DNA of 7,899 bases from Hyphomicrobiales bacterium (GTDB taxonomy: Bacteria > Pseudomonadota > Alphaproteobacteria > Rhizobiales > Beijerinckiaceae): assembly GCA_015655535.1 (NCBI GenBank), contig JAATEW010000422.1:1-7899 (forward strand), written 5' to 3'. Under the pieces are notes generated by a model, which was not told the DNA's origin, made no database searches, and saw nothing but the letters and a program-made list of their open reading frames with translations. The first letter of the stretch is position 1. The number at the start of each line of letters is the position of its first letter. The translations under genes were made by a program, and so were the position numbers. Positions 1-5,005 of the stretch are shown here, one piece after another.

Positions 1-474
1 GACGTGATGGGCTATTCGCTCGGCGCGCGCATCGCAACCTCTTTGGCCAAAACCCATCAAGAGCGGGTGCGGGCGCTGAGCATCGGTGGGCTTGGCTATA
101 ATCTCATCGACGGTTCGGGGCTGCCTTCAAATCTCGCAGAAGCCATGGAGGCGGGTTCGGTCGATGAACTTGCCGATCCGGTGCAGAAAATGTTCCGGGC
201 TTTCGCCGAGGCCACCAAAAGCGATTTGAAGGCGCTCGCGGCCTGCCTGCGCGGCTCGCGGCAGCATATGAGCGAGGCTGAGGTCGCGGGCATGAGCCTG
301 CCTGTCTTGGTGGCCGTCGGGACGGAGGATGAGATCGCCGGTCGGGCGGAACGCCTCGCGGCTTTGTTTCCGCATGCTCAGGCCCTGGATATCCCCGGGC
401 GGGATCACAACAAGGCGGTCGGCGATAAAGTCTATAAAACTACTGTACTCAACTTCTTGCTTTCCAGAGCATGA
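1..474 (+). CDS. Alpha/beta fold hydrolase, C-terminal part (5' truncated by window)
   Basis: Only the last 157 residues are present; the frame is already open at base 1. The fragment begins at the nucleophile elbow of an alpha/beta hydrolase (GYSLG, putative nucleophile Ser6 of the fragment). It continues with the acid residue in VGTEDE (Asp110) and the histidine in GRDHN (His136), so a complete Ser-Asp-His triad is visible. The core strand PVLVAVG before the Asp is typical of the fold. The substrate cannot be read from the sequence; small esterases and other cytoplasmic hydrolases look alike. It ends 87 bases before the preferred cysE start, on the same strand, so co-transcription with cysE is possible. 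From general knowledge, a hydrolase of this kind often sits ahead of cysE in Hyphomicrobiales. The family call is firm and the function unknown. Confidence 0.9.
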   Translation, partial: DVMGYSLGARIATSLAKTHQERVRALSIGGLGYNLIDGSGLPSNLAEAMEAGSVDELADPVQKMFRAFAEATKSDLKALAACLRGSRQHMSEAEVAGMSLPVLVAVGTEDEIAGRAERLAALFPHAQALDIPGRDHNKAVGDKVYKTTVLNFLLSRA

Positions 475-547
475 AATTCTACAGAAAGCAGGTGACGGCG
501 CAGAGATTGCTTAAATATGCGGATGCCCGACAAAAAAGGCCGGGGCC

Positions 548-554
548 GAGGGAG
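548..554 (+). promoter_or_regulatory. Ribosome binding site that decides the cysE start
   Basis: GAGGGAG lies 7 bases before the in-frame GTG at 562. The in-frame ATGs further upstream (517 and 523) have no comparable purine-rich tract, and one of them would place this site inside the coding sequence. This favours GTG 562 as the start. Confidence 0.65.
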
Positions 555-561
555 TTGTGGC

Positions 562-1404
562 GTGTCTTTCAGCAATACCGTGCATGAAGCCGCGAAAGTC
601 ATCAGCATCGATAGCGTCGATCCCATCTTCGCGCGGATGCGGACGGAAGCCGAGGAAACCATCCATCGCGAGCCCGAGATTTCGGGCATCATGATGTCGA
701 CGGTCCTCAATCACGACACGCTTGAAGGCGCGATCATCCATAGGCTCGCAGCCAGGCTCGGCCATCCGGAAGTGCCGGGCGATCTCATCCGCGAAACCTA
801 TCTCGACGTGCTGGCCTATGATCCCTCGATCGCGGCAGCCTTTCGCGCCGATCTCGTGGCGGTCGTCGATCGTGATCCGGCCTGCGTGCGCGTGATCGAA
901 CCCGTGCTTTATTTCAAGGGCTTTCACGCCATCCAGACGCATCGTCTCGCGCATGCTTTGTGGAATGCCGGACGCCGCGATTTCGCACTCTACCTTCAAA
1001 GCCGCTCGTCCGAGGTTTTCCAGACCGATATTCATCCGGCCGCGCAATTCGGAAAGAGCATTTTCCTCGACCACGCGACGGGCCTCGTCGTCGGCTCGAC
1101 CGCCGTCATTGAGGACGGCGTCTCGATGCTTCAGGACGTGACTCTCGGCGGCACCGGCAAGGAGAAGGGCGACCGTCACCCGAAGATCCGACACGGCGTG
1201 CTGATCGGCGCGGGCGCGAAAATCCTCGGCAATATAGAGGTCGGTCATTGCGCCAGAATCGCGGCGGGCTCGGTCGTGCTGCATCCGGTGCCGAATAATA
1301 AGACGGTGGCCGGTGTGCCGGCCAAAATCGTGGGCGAGGCCGGCTGCGCCGAACCGGCGCTCAGCATGGATCAGATTCTCGCGGCCAAACCCGCCGTGGT
1401 TTAG
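562..1404 (+). CDS. cysE: Serine O-acetyltransferase (CysE)
   Basis: Transfers acetyl from acetyl-CoA to L-serine to give O-acetylserine, the first step of cysteine synthesis, in the cytoplasm. From GTG 562 the protein has 280 residues, the usual CysE length. Residues 1 to about 150 form the helical N-terminal SATase domain, followed by a left-handed beta-helix of hexapeptide repeats (about 155-255). Catalytic and substrate residues known from E. coli CysE are present: Asp156 in DIHPA, His171 in LDHATG, and His206 in the GDRHPKI loop after TLGGTGK. The helix cap ends with AGVPAKIVG. ATGs at 517 and 523 are alternative starts adding 15 or 13 residues, but the Shine-Dalgarno site fits GTG 562. 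The C-terminus is Ala-Val-Val rather than the terminal Ile that docks into cysteine synthase in E. coli. The DUF3126 gene follows after 78 bases in the same direction. The identification is very secure; the start is less so. Confidence 0.96.
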   Translation: MSFSNTVHEAAKVISIDSVDPIFARMRTEAEETIHREPEISGIMMSTVLNHDTLEGAIIHRLAARLGHPEVPGDLIRETYLDVLAYDPSIAAAFRADLVAVVDRDPACVRVIEPVLYFKGFHAIQTHRLAHALWNAGRRDFALYLQSRSSEVFQTDIHPAAQFGKSIFLDHATGLVVGSTAVIEDGVSMLQDVTLGGTGKEKGDRHPKIRHGVLIGAGAKILGNIEVGHCARIAAGSVVLHPVPNNKTVAGVPAKIVGEAGCAEPALSMDQILAAKPAVV

Positions 1405-1468
1405 CCTCGTCCGAACCCCGGACTTGCGGTCGAAGCGCTTTTCTGGCAAAGGCACGCTCCTCGTCTGA

Positions 1469-1475
1469 AAGGGAG
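1469..1475 (+). promoter_or_regulatory. Ribosome binding site supporting a TTG start
   Basis: AAGGGAG lies 7 bases before TTG 1483. The only nearby ATG (1476) is in another frame and overlaps no conserved coding. This supports TTG as the real initiation codon of the DUF3126 gene. Confidence 0.6.
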
Positions 1476-1482
1476 ATGGCCT

Positions 1483-1878
1483 TTGGACAAAGCCGAATTG
1501 CGTAAATTGCAAGGCTTCCTGCGTCAGACCTTTGGCCATCAAGGCATCAAAGTCACGCAAGCGCGTAAAAACCCCGACGATGCCGAAGTGCATCTCGGTG
1601 AGCGGCAGATCGGCTCCCTCGTCGTCGATGACGAAGATGGCGACCGTTCGTTTGCCTTCGATATGAAAATTCCGGTCGGCCGCGAAGTGCTGCAGGAATA
1701 TCTGCGGCGGCTGTTCGAAAACGACCAGCTCAAGATCGTGCCGCGCCACAAGAAGAACGATTCGGTCGAGCTCAATCGCGGCGACGACTTTTTAGGCGTC
1801 ATTTCCGCCGACGATCCGAAGGGCCATAGCTATACCTTGCAGATGGCCATTCTCGATTTCGACCTCGAAGATTTCTGA
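1483..1878 (+). CDS. Tandem DUF3126 protein (two domain copies)
   Basis: Small acidic cytoplasmic protein of 131 residues with no signal or membrane segment. DUF3126 proteins that I recall from alphaproteobacteria are single-domain, about 65-75 residues, with the pattern LxxYLRRLF, IxVxPRxKKxDSxEVxxGDxFLGV, DDEDGDRSYxFQMAILDxDL. Here the pattern occurs twice: copy 1 at residues 9-63 (LQGFLRQTF ... DDEDGDRSFAFDMKI) and copy 2 at 70-123 (LQEYLRRLF ... DDPKGHSYTLQMAI), then the family's acidic tail LDFDLEDF. By eye the copies share about a third of their residues. Each has features the other lost: copy 1 keeps DDEDGDRS, copy 2 keeps IVPRHKKNDS and the C-terminal tail. Start is TTG 1483 with a good Shine-Dalgarno site. 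No biochemical role is known to me; the position after cysE hints at a link with cysteine or sulfur metabolism, but this is only context. Confidence 0.88.
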   Translation: MDKAELRKLQGFLRQTFGHQGIKVTQARKNPDDAEVHLGERQIGSLVVDDEDGDRSFAFDMKIPVGREVLQEYLRRLFENDQLKIVPRHKKNDSVELNRGDDFLGVISADDPKGHSYTLQMAILDFDLEDF

Positions 1879-1932
1879 CTCAGGCTCACCTTATAATCCG
1901 CCTTGAATGGTGATTGGCACCAGGACGACTTC

Positions 1933-2463
1933 ATGCCTTTTTATGAAATTGACGGCCTTGCGCCGAGTTTGCCCGAGAGCGGCCGCTTCTGGATCGCGCC
2001 CGACGTGCAGATCGTTGGCGACGTCCGGTTCGGCGAAGATGCCTCGGTCTGGTTCGGCTCCGTTCTGCGTGGCGACAATGATTCGATCACGCTCGGCGCG
2101 GGGTCGAACATCCAAGACGGTTGCCTCGTGCATACGGACCCAGGCTTTCCGGTCTCCCTTGGTGCTCATAGTTCCGTCGGCCATGGCGTGATGCTGCACG
2201 GCTGCTCGATCGGCGAAAAGAGCTTGATCGGCATGCGCGCGATCATTTTGAACGGCGCGAAGATCGGCAATAATTGCCTCGTCGGAGCCGGGTCGCTCGT
2301 GACTGAAGGCAAAGAATTTCCTGACAATTCGATGATCATCGGCAGCCCCGCACGGGTCCTGCGGACGCTTGAAGAAAAAGATTTGAAGCGCATGCAAGGC
2401 GCGGCCGGCTATGTGGCGCGCTGGCAGCGCTATAAGAAAGGGCTCGTTGTCCGCAGCGTGTGA
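1933..2463 (+). CDS. Gamma-class carbonic anhydrase-like hexapeptide-repeat protein
   Basis: A 176-residue left-handed beta-helix protein of the YrdA/CaiE/PaaY/Cam group, expected to be a cytoplasmic trimer with a metal site between subunits. The three metal-ligand histidines of the group are visible: His67 in LVHTD, and His84 and His89 in GHGVMLHG. Arg46 and Asp48 in the LRGD motif and Gln61 in NIQDG, also conserved in active members, are present. The hexapeptide coils run from about residue 22 to 140, followed by a C-terminal helix rich in Lys and Arg. It lacks the acidic loop of Methanosarcina Cam, as most bacterial members do, so actual CO2 hydration activity is uncertain. Start ATG 1933 has AGGA 7 bases upstream; a TTG at 1903 would add 10 residues with no family support. 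It lies 54 bases after the DUF3126 gene on the same strand. The family call is secure, the enzymatic activity inferred. Confidence 0.93.
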   Translation: MPFYEIDGLAPSLPESGRFWIAPDVQIVGDVRFGEDASVWFGSVLRGDNDSITLGAGSNIQDGCLVHTDPGFPVSLGAHSSVGHGVMLHGCSIGEKSLIGMRAIILNGAKIGNNCLVGAGSLVTEGKEFPDNSMIIGSPARVLRTLEEKDLKRMQGAAGYVARWQRYKKGLVVRSV

Positions 2464-2468
2464 GTTGA

Positions 2469-2487
2469 GAAAAGTTGCCGACTTTTC
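2469..2487 (+). terminator. Possible weak hairpin just after the carbonic anhydrase gene
   Basis: GAAAAGT and ACTTTTC form a perfect 7-bp stem around a 5-base loop, starting 6 bases past the stop codon. The stem is A/T rich and no T-run follows, so it is not a textbook Rho-independent terminator. It may instead protect the 3' end of the mRNA. Confidence 0.3.
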
Positions 2488-2529
2488 GGATAAAATCATG
2501 CGCCTAAGGGCCTCGGCTTGATCGTGGAC

Positions 2530-2606
2530 CGTCATTGCAAGCGCAGCGGAGCAACCCAAAGGCTTGAGTCGTTTGACTGGATTGCTTCGCTGCGCTTGCA
2601 ATGACG
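2530..2606. repeat. Palindromic dispersed repeat (cgtcattgc...gcaatgacg type)
   Basis: Two 25-base arms, 2530-2554 and 2582-2606, are inverted copies with 24 of 25 matching positions, separated by 27 bases. The outer end cgtcattgc / gcaatgacg and the following purine-rich stretch match, from memory, a palindromic repeat found many times in Bradyrhizobium and related alphaproteobacterial genomes. Its chance translation, RHCKRSEAIQ on the minus strand, is a familiar signature of such elements. As RNA it would fold into a long hairpin ending 18 bases before the preferred GST start at 2625, so it could act as a transcriptional or translational barrier. Its right arm contains the ATG at 2601. Confidence 0.85.
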
Positions 2607-2612
2607 ATCTTT

Positions 2613-2616
2613 GGGA
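2613..2616 (+). promoter_or_regulatory. Ribosome binding site candidate for GTG 2625
   Basis: GGGA followed by ACGAG lies 8 bases before GTG 2625. It is moderate in strength, but it is located outside the palindrome and agrees with the start expected from GstB homology. Confidence 0.45.
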
Positions 2617-2624
2617 ACGAGTGC

Positions 2625-3248
2625 GTGATCAAACTCTGGGGCCGCAACACGTCCAGCAATGTCACCAAGGTGACTTGGCTGCTGGAAGAGCTCGGCCTGG
2701 ACTATGAACGCATCGATGCTGGCGGTCGCTTCGGCGGCACCGACACGCCGCATTATCGCGCGATGAACCCGCTCGGTTTGGTCCCAGCGCTTGAGGACGG
2801 CGATTTCACCCTCTTCGAGAGCAATGCGATCTTGCGCTACATCTGCAACGCGCATGCGGCCGATAGCGCGATCTATCCGCTGGCGCCGCGCGCGCGTGCG
2901 TCGGTCGAGGCATGGATGGATTTCCAGCAGACGGCGCTCTCCCGTCATCAATCGATCGTGTTTCAAGGCCTGATCCGCATCGCGCCCGAAAAGCGCGACA
3001 ACGCGGCAATCGCCGCTGCGATCAAGGAAGCTGCCCGCATATGGGCGATCCTGGACGCGCGCCTCGCTTCGCATCCCTACGTAGTGGGCGATGACATCAC
3101 GCTCGCGGACATGGCCTTCGGTCCGCATGTGCATCGCTGGTTCAATATGTCATTCGAGCGGCCGGAGGCACCTTGTCTGCGCGCCTGGTATGAGCGCTTG
3201 CTGGCGCGCCCGGCGTTCAAGGCGCATTGCGCGGGACCTCTCGTCTAA
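2625..3248 (+). CDS. GstB-like glutathione S-transferase
   Basis: Cytoplasmic glutathione S-transferase of 207 residues from GTG 2625; E. coli GstB is 208 from memory. The N-terminus IKLWGRNTSSNVTKV lines up residue for residue with E. coli GstB (ITLWGRNNSTNVKKV). The thioredoxin-like domain (1 to about 78) carries NPLGLVPAL with the cis-Pro and ESNAILRYI, the glutathione-binding signature. The helical domain (about 88-200) has the AxxWMDFQQ and GDDITLADMAFGP (N-capping box) motifs and RAWYERLLARPAFK near the end. E. coli GstB acts on haloacetates; whether this protein does is untested. An ATG at 2601 would add 8 residues, but it lies inside a palindromic repeat, so GTG 2625 is preferred. Palindromic repeats flank the gene on both sides, and transcription from upstream would have to cross the first. 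Confidence 0.93.
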   Translation: MIKLWGRNTSSNVTKVTWLLEELGLDYERIDAGGRFGGTDTPHYRAMNPLGLVPALEDGDFTLFESNAILRYICNAHAADSAIYPLAPRARASVEAWMDFQQTALSRHQSIVFQGLIRIAPEKRDNAAIAAAIKEAARIWAILDARLASHPYVVGDDITLADMAFGPHVHRWFNMSFERPEAPCLRAWYERLLARPAFKAHCAGPLV

Positions 3249-3259
3249 GACTTTATTTC

Positions 3260-3304
3260 AGCGCATCATCTGATCCGAAAGCGCCAATCTCGGGATGATG
3301 CTCT
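3260..3304. repeat. Short palindromic repeat (gcatcatc...gatgatgc type)
   Basis: A perfect 8-bp inverted pair, GCATCATC at 3263-3270 and GATGATGC at 3294-3301, encloses a second pair, CCGA 3275-3278 and TCGG 3290-3293, with a 4-base bulge between them. The pattern, including the trailing ctctag, resembles a decayed copy of the common Hyphomicrobiales repeat with ends like gcatgatc...gatcatgctctag (from memory). It begins 12 bases after the GST stop codon and may serve as its mRNA 3' end. Confidence 0.6.
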
Positions 3305-3334
3305 AGGGTCTGGCCCTCGTTGGCACCAACTCCA

Positions 3335-3410
3335 AACCCTCATCCTGAGGAGCGAGCCACAGGGCGTTGCGAAGCGACGCGCTATGCTCGCGTCTCGAAT
3401 GACAAGGGTT
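3335..3410. repeat. Palindromic repeat, 'ccctcatcctgaggagc' family, copy 1
   Basis: Starts with aaccctcatcctgagga and ends with tctcgaatgacaagggtt, whose reverse complement matches the left end imperfectly. In the centre is a strong 7-bp hairpin with a GAA loop (3364-3370 with 3374-3380, one G-T pair). The left arm is the well-preserved side. The ctcatcctgaggag core is familiar as a dispersed repeat of Bradyrhizobium and related genomes. No reading frame of interest crosses it. Confidence 0.75.
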
Positions 3411-3430
3411 GAGAGGAGAGTAGGGTTATT

Positions 3431-3486
3431 GATCCCTCGTCCTTCGAGATGCACGCCTATCGGCGTGCTCCTCAGGATGAGGGATC
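3431..3486. repeat. Palindromic repeat, 'ccctcatcctgaggagc' family, copy 2, opposite orientation
   Basis: The outer arms 3431-3442 and 3475-3486 (gatccctcgtcc with ggatgagggatc) pair over 12 positions with one G-T. A central perfect 7-bp stem, GCACGCC 3451-3457 with GGCGTGC 3462-3468, closes on a TATC loop. Bases 3467-3483 are the exact inverse of 3337-3353 in copy 1. It lies between the convergent GST and PilZ genes, 19 bases from the PilZ stop, and may work as a two-way terminator-like structure, although neither side has a clear T-run. Confidence 0.8.
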
Positions 3487-3505
3487 AGGTAATCGCGTTT
3501 GGACC

Positions 3506-4108
3506 CTAAAGCCGCAAGTCTTCGTTGAATTGTTCGATCGGAATCTGTGCGTCGAATTCAACCGCCATGCCCTTGTCGAAATGGCGGATGATATAGCCGC
3601 GCATCGAGCCGAGACGGACTTTGGTTTTGATCGGAAGCCGGAGTTCCGTCACGATGGCAGCGCCGGAAATCGAGACATTGTCCAGTTTCACAAGATGCTC
3701 GCGGCCATCTTCGAGCTGCAGGATGCAATGCCGGAGATTGAGCACGAGCCGGTCATGCCTGCGGTCGGCTTTTTCGAGCGATTCGCGATTGAGCAGCCAG
3801 GTGAGCTGATCGGCGATCTTCTCGCGCTTATTGCCGGGCAGGATCAGGCCCAGGGCAAAGCCGAACAAAGTGTGGCGGACGATATTGCCTTCGATCCGGC
3901 CGATATAATCGAGATAGATGACGACGCGCTCTCCGACCCTGCCGCGGACGGGTGCGGCGACGGAGACGCCGGTCGGCGAAAAATCAATCGTGCGGCAGGG
4001 GAACTCACGCTTGTCCTCCAGCATGTACCGCCCCGGCACCGAGACGTTGATACGCTGATAGTCGCGTCGTTCCTGTTGCTGCCGGACAGAACTCACGATC
4101 CCGGTCAT
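3506..4108 (-). CDS. Tandem PilZ-domain protein, probable c-di-GMP receptor
   Basis: Cytoplasmic protein of 200 residues with no signal or membrane segment. It contains two PilZ domains. Domain 1 (about 13-90) has the RxxxR motif at Arg15-Arg19 (RRDYQR) and the D/NxSxxG motif at Asp42-Gly47 (DFSPTG). Domain 2 (about 114-190) has RxxxR at Arg116-Arg120 (RRHDR) and NVSISG at 144-149. Both halves of the c-di-GMP-binding signature are thus intact in both domains, so each could bind the nucleotide. The output is unknown; PilZ proteins commonly act on motility, exopolysaccharide or cell-surface functions. Start ATG 4106-4108 has GAGG 11 bases upstream. The PAS_5 gene lies 95 bases upstream on the same strand and may be co-transcribed. 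The open frame on the other strand over this region starts inside a repeat and is a shadow. Confidence 0.94.
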   Translation of the reverse strand: MTGIVSSVRQQQERRDYQRINVSVPGRYMLEDKREFPCRTIDFSPTGVSVAAPVRGRVGERVVIYLDYIGRIEGNIVRHTLFGFALGLILPGNKREKIADQLTWLLNRESLEKADRRHDRLVLNLRHCILQLEDGREHLVKLDNVSISGAAIVTELRLPIKTKVRLGSMRGYIIRHFDKGMAVEFDAQIPIEQFNEDLRL

Positions 4109-4153
4109 GGATGGGCGAACCTCGCGTGCGGCAGGAGAGCCGGCACGGCTGAG

Positions 4154-4189
4154 GTTAACATGTGCGAAGTTGAGTTAACGGCGGCTTAC
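4154..4189. promoter_or_regulatory. TTAA-type sites upstream of pilZ, possible CtrA-like operator
   Basis: Two GTTAAC hexamers (4154-4159 and 4174-4179) stand 20 bases apart centre to centre. The second is followed by TTAC, giving TTAA-N7-TTAC at 4175-4189. CtrA of alphaproteobacteria binds TTAA-N7-TTAA, so this is a one-base-off match, 67-81 bases before the pilZ start. Such short sites arise by chance, although TTAA is scarce in this GC-rich window. Confidence 0.25.
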
Positions 4190-4203
4190 CGATGGGGTAT
4201 TTT

Positions 4204-4803
4204 TTAGGTGTTTCCAATATAGATTCGTAAGTGCCTGCGTTGTTCGAAAGATGAAAAAACAGGGCTCGATCCGAGACCGGCTCGCGAGGCGCCTCCAGCC
4301 GGGGCCGGGTTGGGATCGTCCAATACGCGCATGGATAAAAAATCCAAGACTTCGATCGGTATCAATCCAAGCCAGGAGGGCCGTTTCGCCGGAGCCAGCC
4401 GGCCCAAAACGCGCGCATGGGTTTTGCCGTAATAGCGAAGCGGCAAAAGCAGCAGTTCGAATTCCGTCGAGTCATAATCCTCCGGCGCCGCCGCGGCGCC
4501 GGCGACGATCGGGCAGGTGCCATCGACGACCATCTGCATCATTCTGACGATCTCGGCCCGCTGCGCTTCGTTCCAGAGCGAGAGAAAAGACCAGCCTTTG
4601 AGTTCCGCATCGAACAAAGCGCTGAGGCGCGTGCCGGACAGACAAAACGGATAGGTTCGCTCCGCGTCGACTTCCAGCATGAATGTGTCGGCGAGAACAT
4701 TGCGGATGGCGGCCGGATCGAGATCGGCGCGTTCCGGCGCGGCGCGGCCGCGGCGCAACTCGTCCCAATAGGCGAAAAGCTCGAAGCTGCCCGCTTGTCT
4801 CAT
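4204..4803 (-). CDS. PAS_5 family PAS-domain protein
   Basis: A 199-residue soluble protein of the PAS_5 (PF07310) type common in alphaproteobacteria. Visible marks are SFELFAYWDELRRGR (6-20) followed by AAPERADLDPAAIR (21-34), the PAS core FMLEV...FCLSGTRLSALFDAELKG (41-70), and the strand pair ELLLLPLRYYG with ARVLGRLAP (116-138). The C-terminus FEQRRHLRIYIGN resembles the usual end of the family. There is no kinase, cyclase or DNA-binding domain, so it is a stand-alone sensor-like module of unknown ligand. Start choice: ATG 4801-4803 begins at the family's conserved N-terminus but has only a weak GCGAG upstream. ATG 4846-4848 has GAGGA directly abutting it, and GTG 4873-4875 has no site; these would add 15 or 24 residues. 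The double-PilZ gene follows on the same strand after 95 bases, which suggests a signalling pair. Confidence 0.85.
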   Translation of the reverse strand: MRQAGSFELFAYWDELRRGRAAPERADLDPAAIRNVLADTFMLEVDAERTYPFCLSGTRLSALFDAELKGWSFLSLWNEAQRAEIVRMMQMVVDGTCPIVAGAAAAPEDYDSTEFELLLLPLRYYGKTHARVLGRLAPAKRPSWLGLIPIEVLDFLSMRVLDDPNPAPAGGASRAGLGSSPVFSSFEQRRHLRIYIGNT

Positions 4804-5005
4804 TTCGGCACTCGCATTTGTCCGGGCGTCGGTCAGCCTGGGCCTCATTCCTCGGAAACCGGCCCAGAACGGCACCGGCTACGGTGCGAAACTCGACCGT
4901 GACAGAGACGGAGCAGCGGATATGCCACGCGCTTTTGCTTTGCCGCGCGGCGAAGCGGCGGCAGGACGGAGCTGGTGAATGGGGTTGGGAAGCGGTGAAG
5001 CAGGC

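Noticed and set aside
511..1749. Long minus-strand open frame (412 codons) opposite cysE and the DUF3126 gene
   Set aside because: It is the mirror of GC-rich, strongly coding plus-strand genes with full catalytic motifs; its translation shows no domain and crosses two real genes.
1892..1897. Perfect TATAAT before the carbonic anhydrase gene
   Set aside because: No -35-like hexamer at 16-18 bases and no extended -10; a lone hexamer is not enough to call a promoter, although a weak one is possible.
2532..3134. Minus-strand open frame opposite the GST gene ending in RHCKRSEAIQ
   Set aside because: The tail is the chance translation of the palindromic repeat and the rest mirrors the GST gene.
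3449..4207. Plus-strand open frame (252 codons) opposite pilZ
   Set aside because: Begins inside a palindromic repeat and has no recognisable fold; the minus strand has four intact PilZ motifs.
4920..4960. GCGGCA/TGCCGC inverted repeat downstream of the transglycosylase gene as terminator
   Set aside because: The 6-bp stem has an 11-base loop and no T-run follows on the minus strand, so it is too weak to list.
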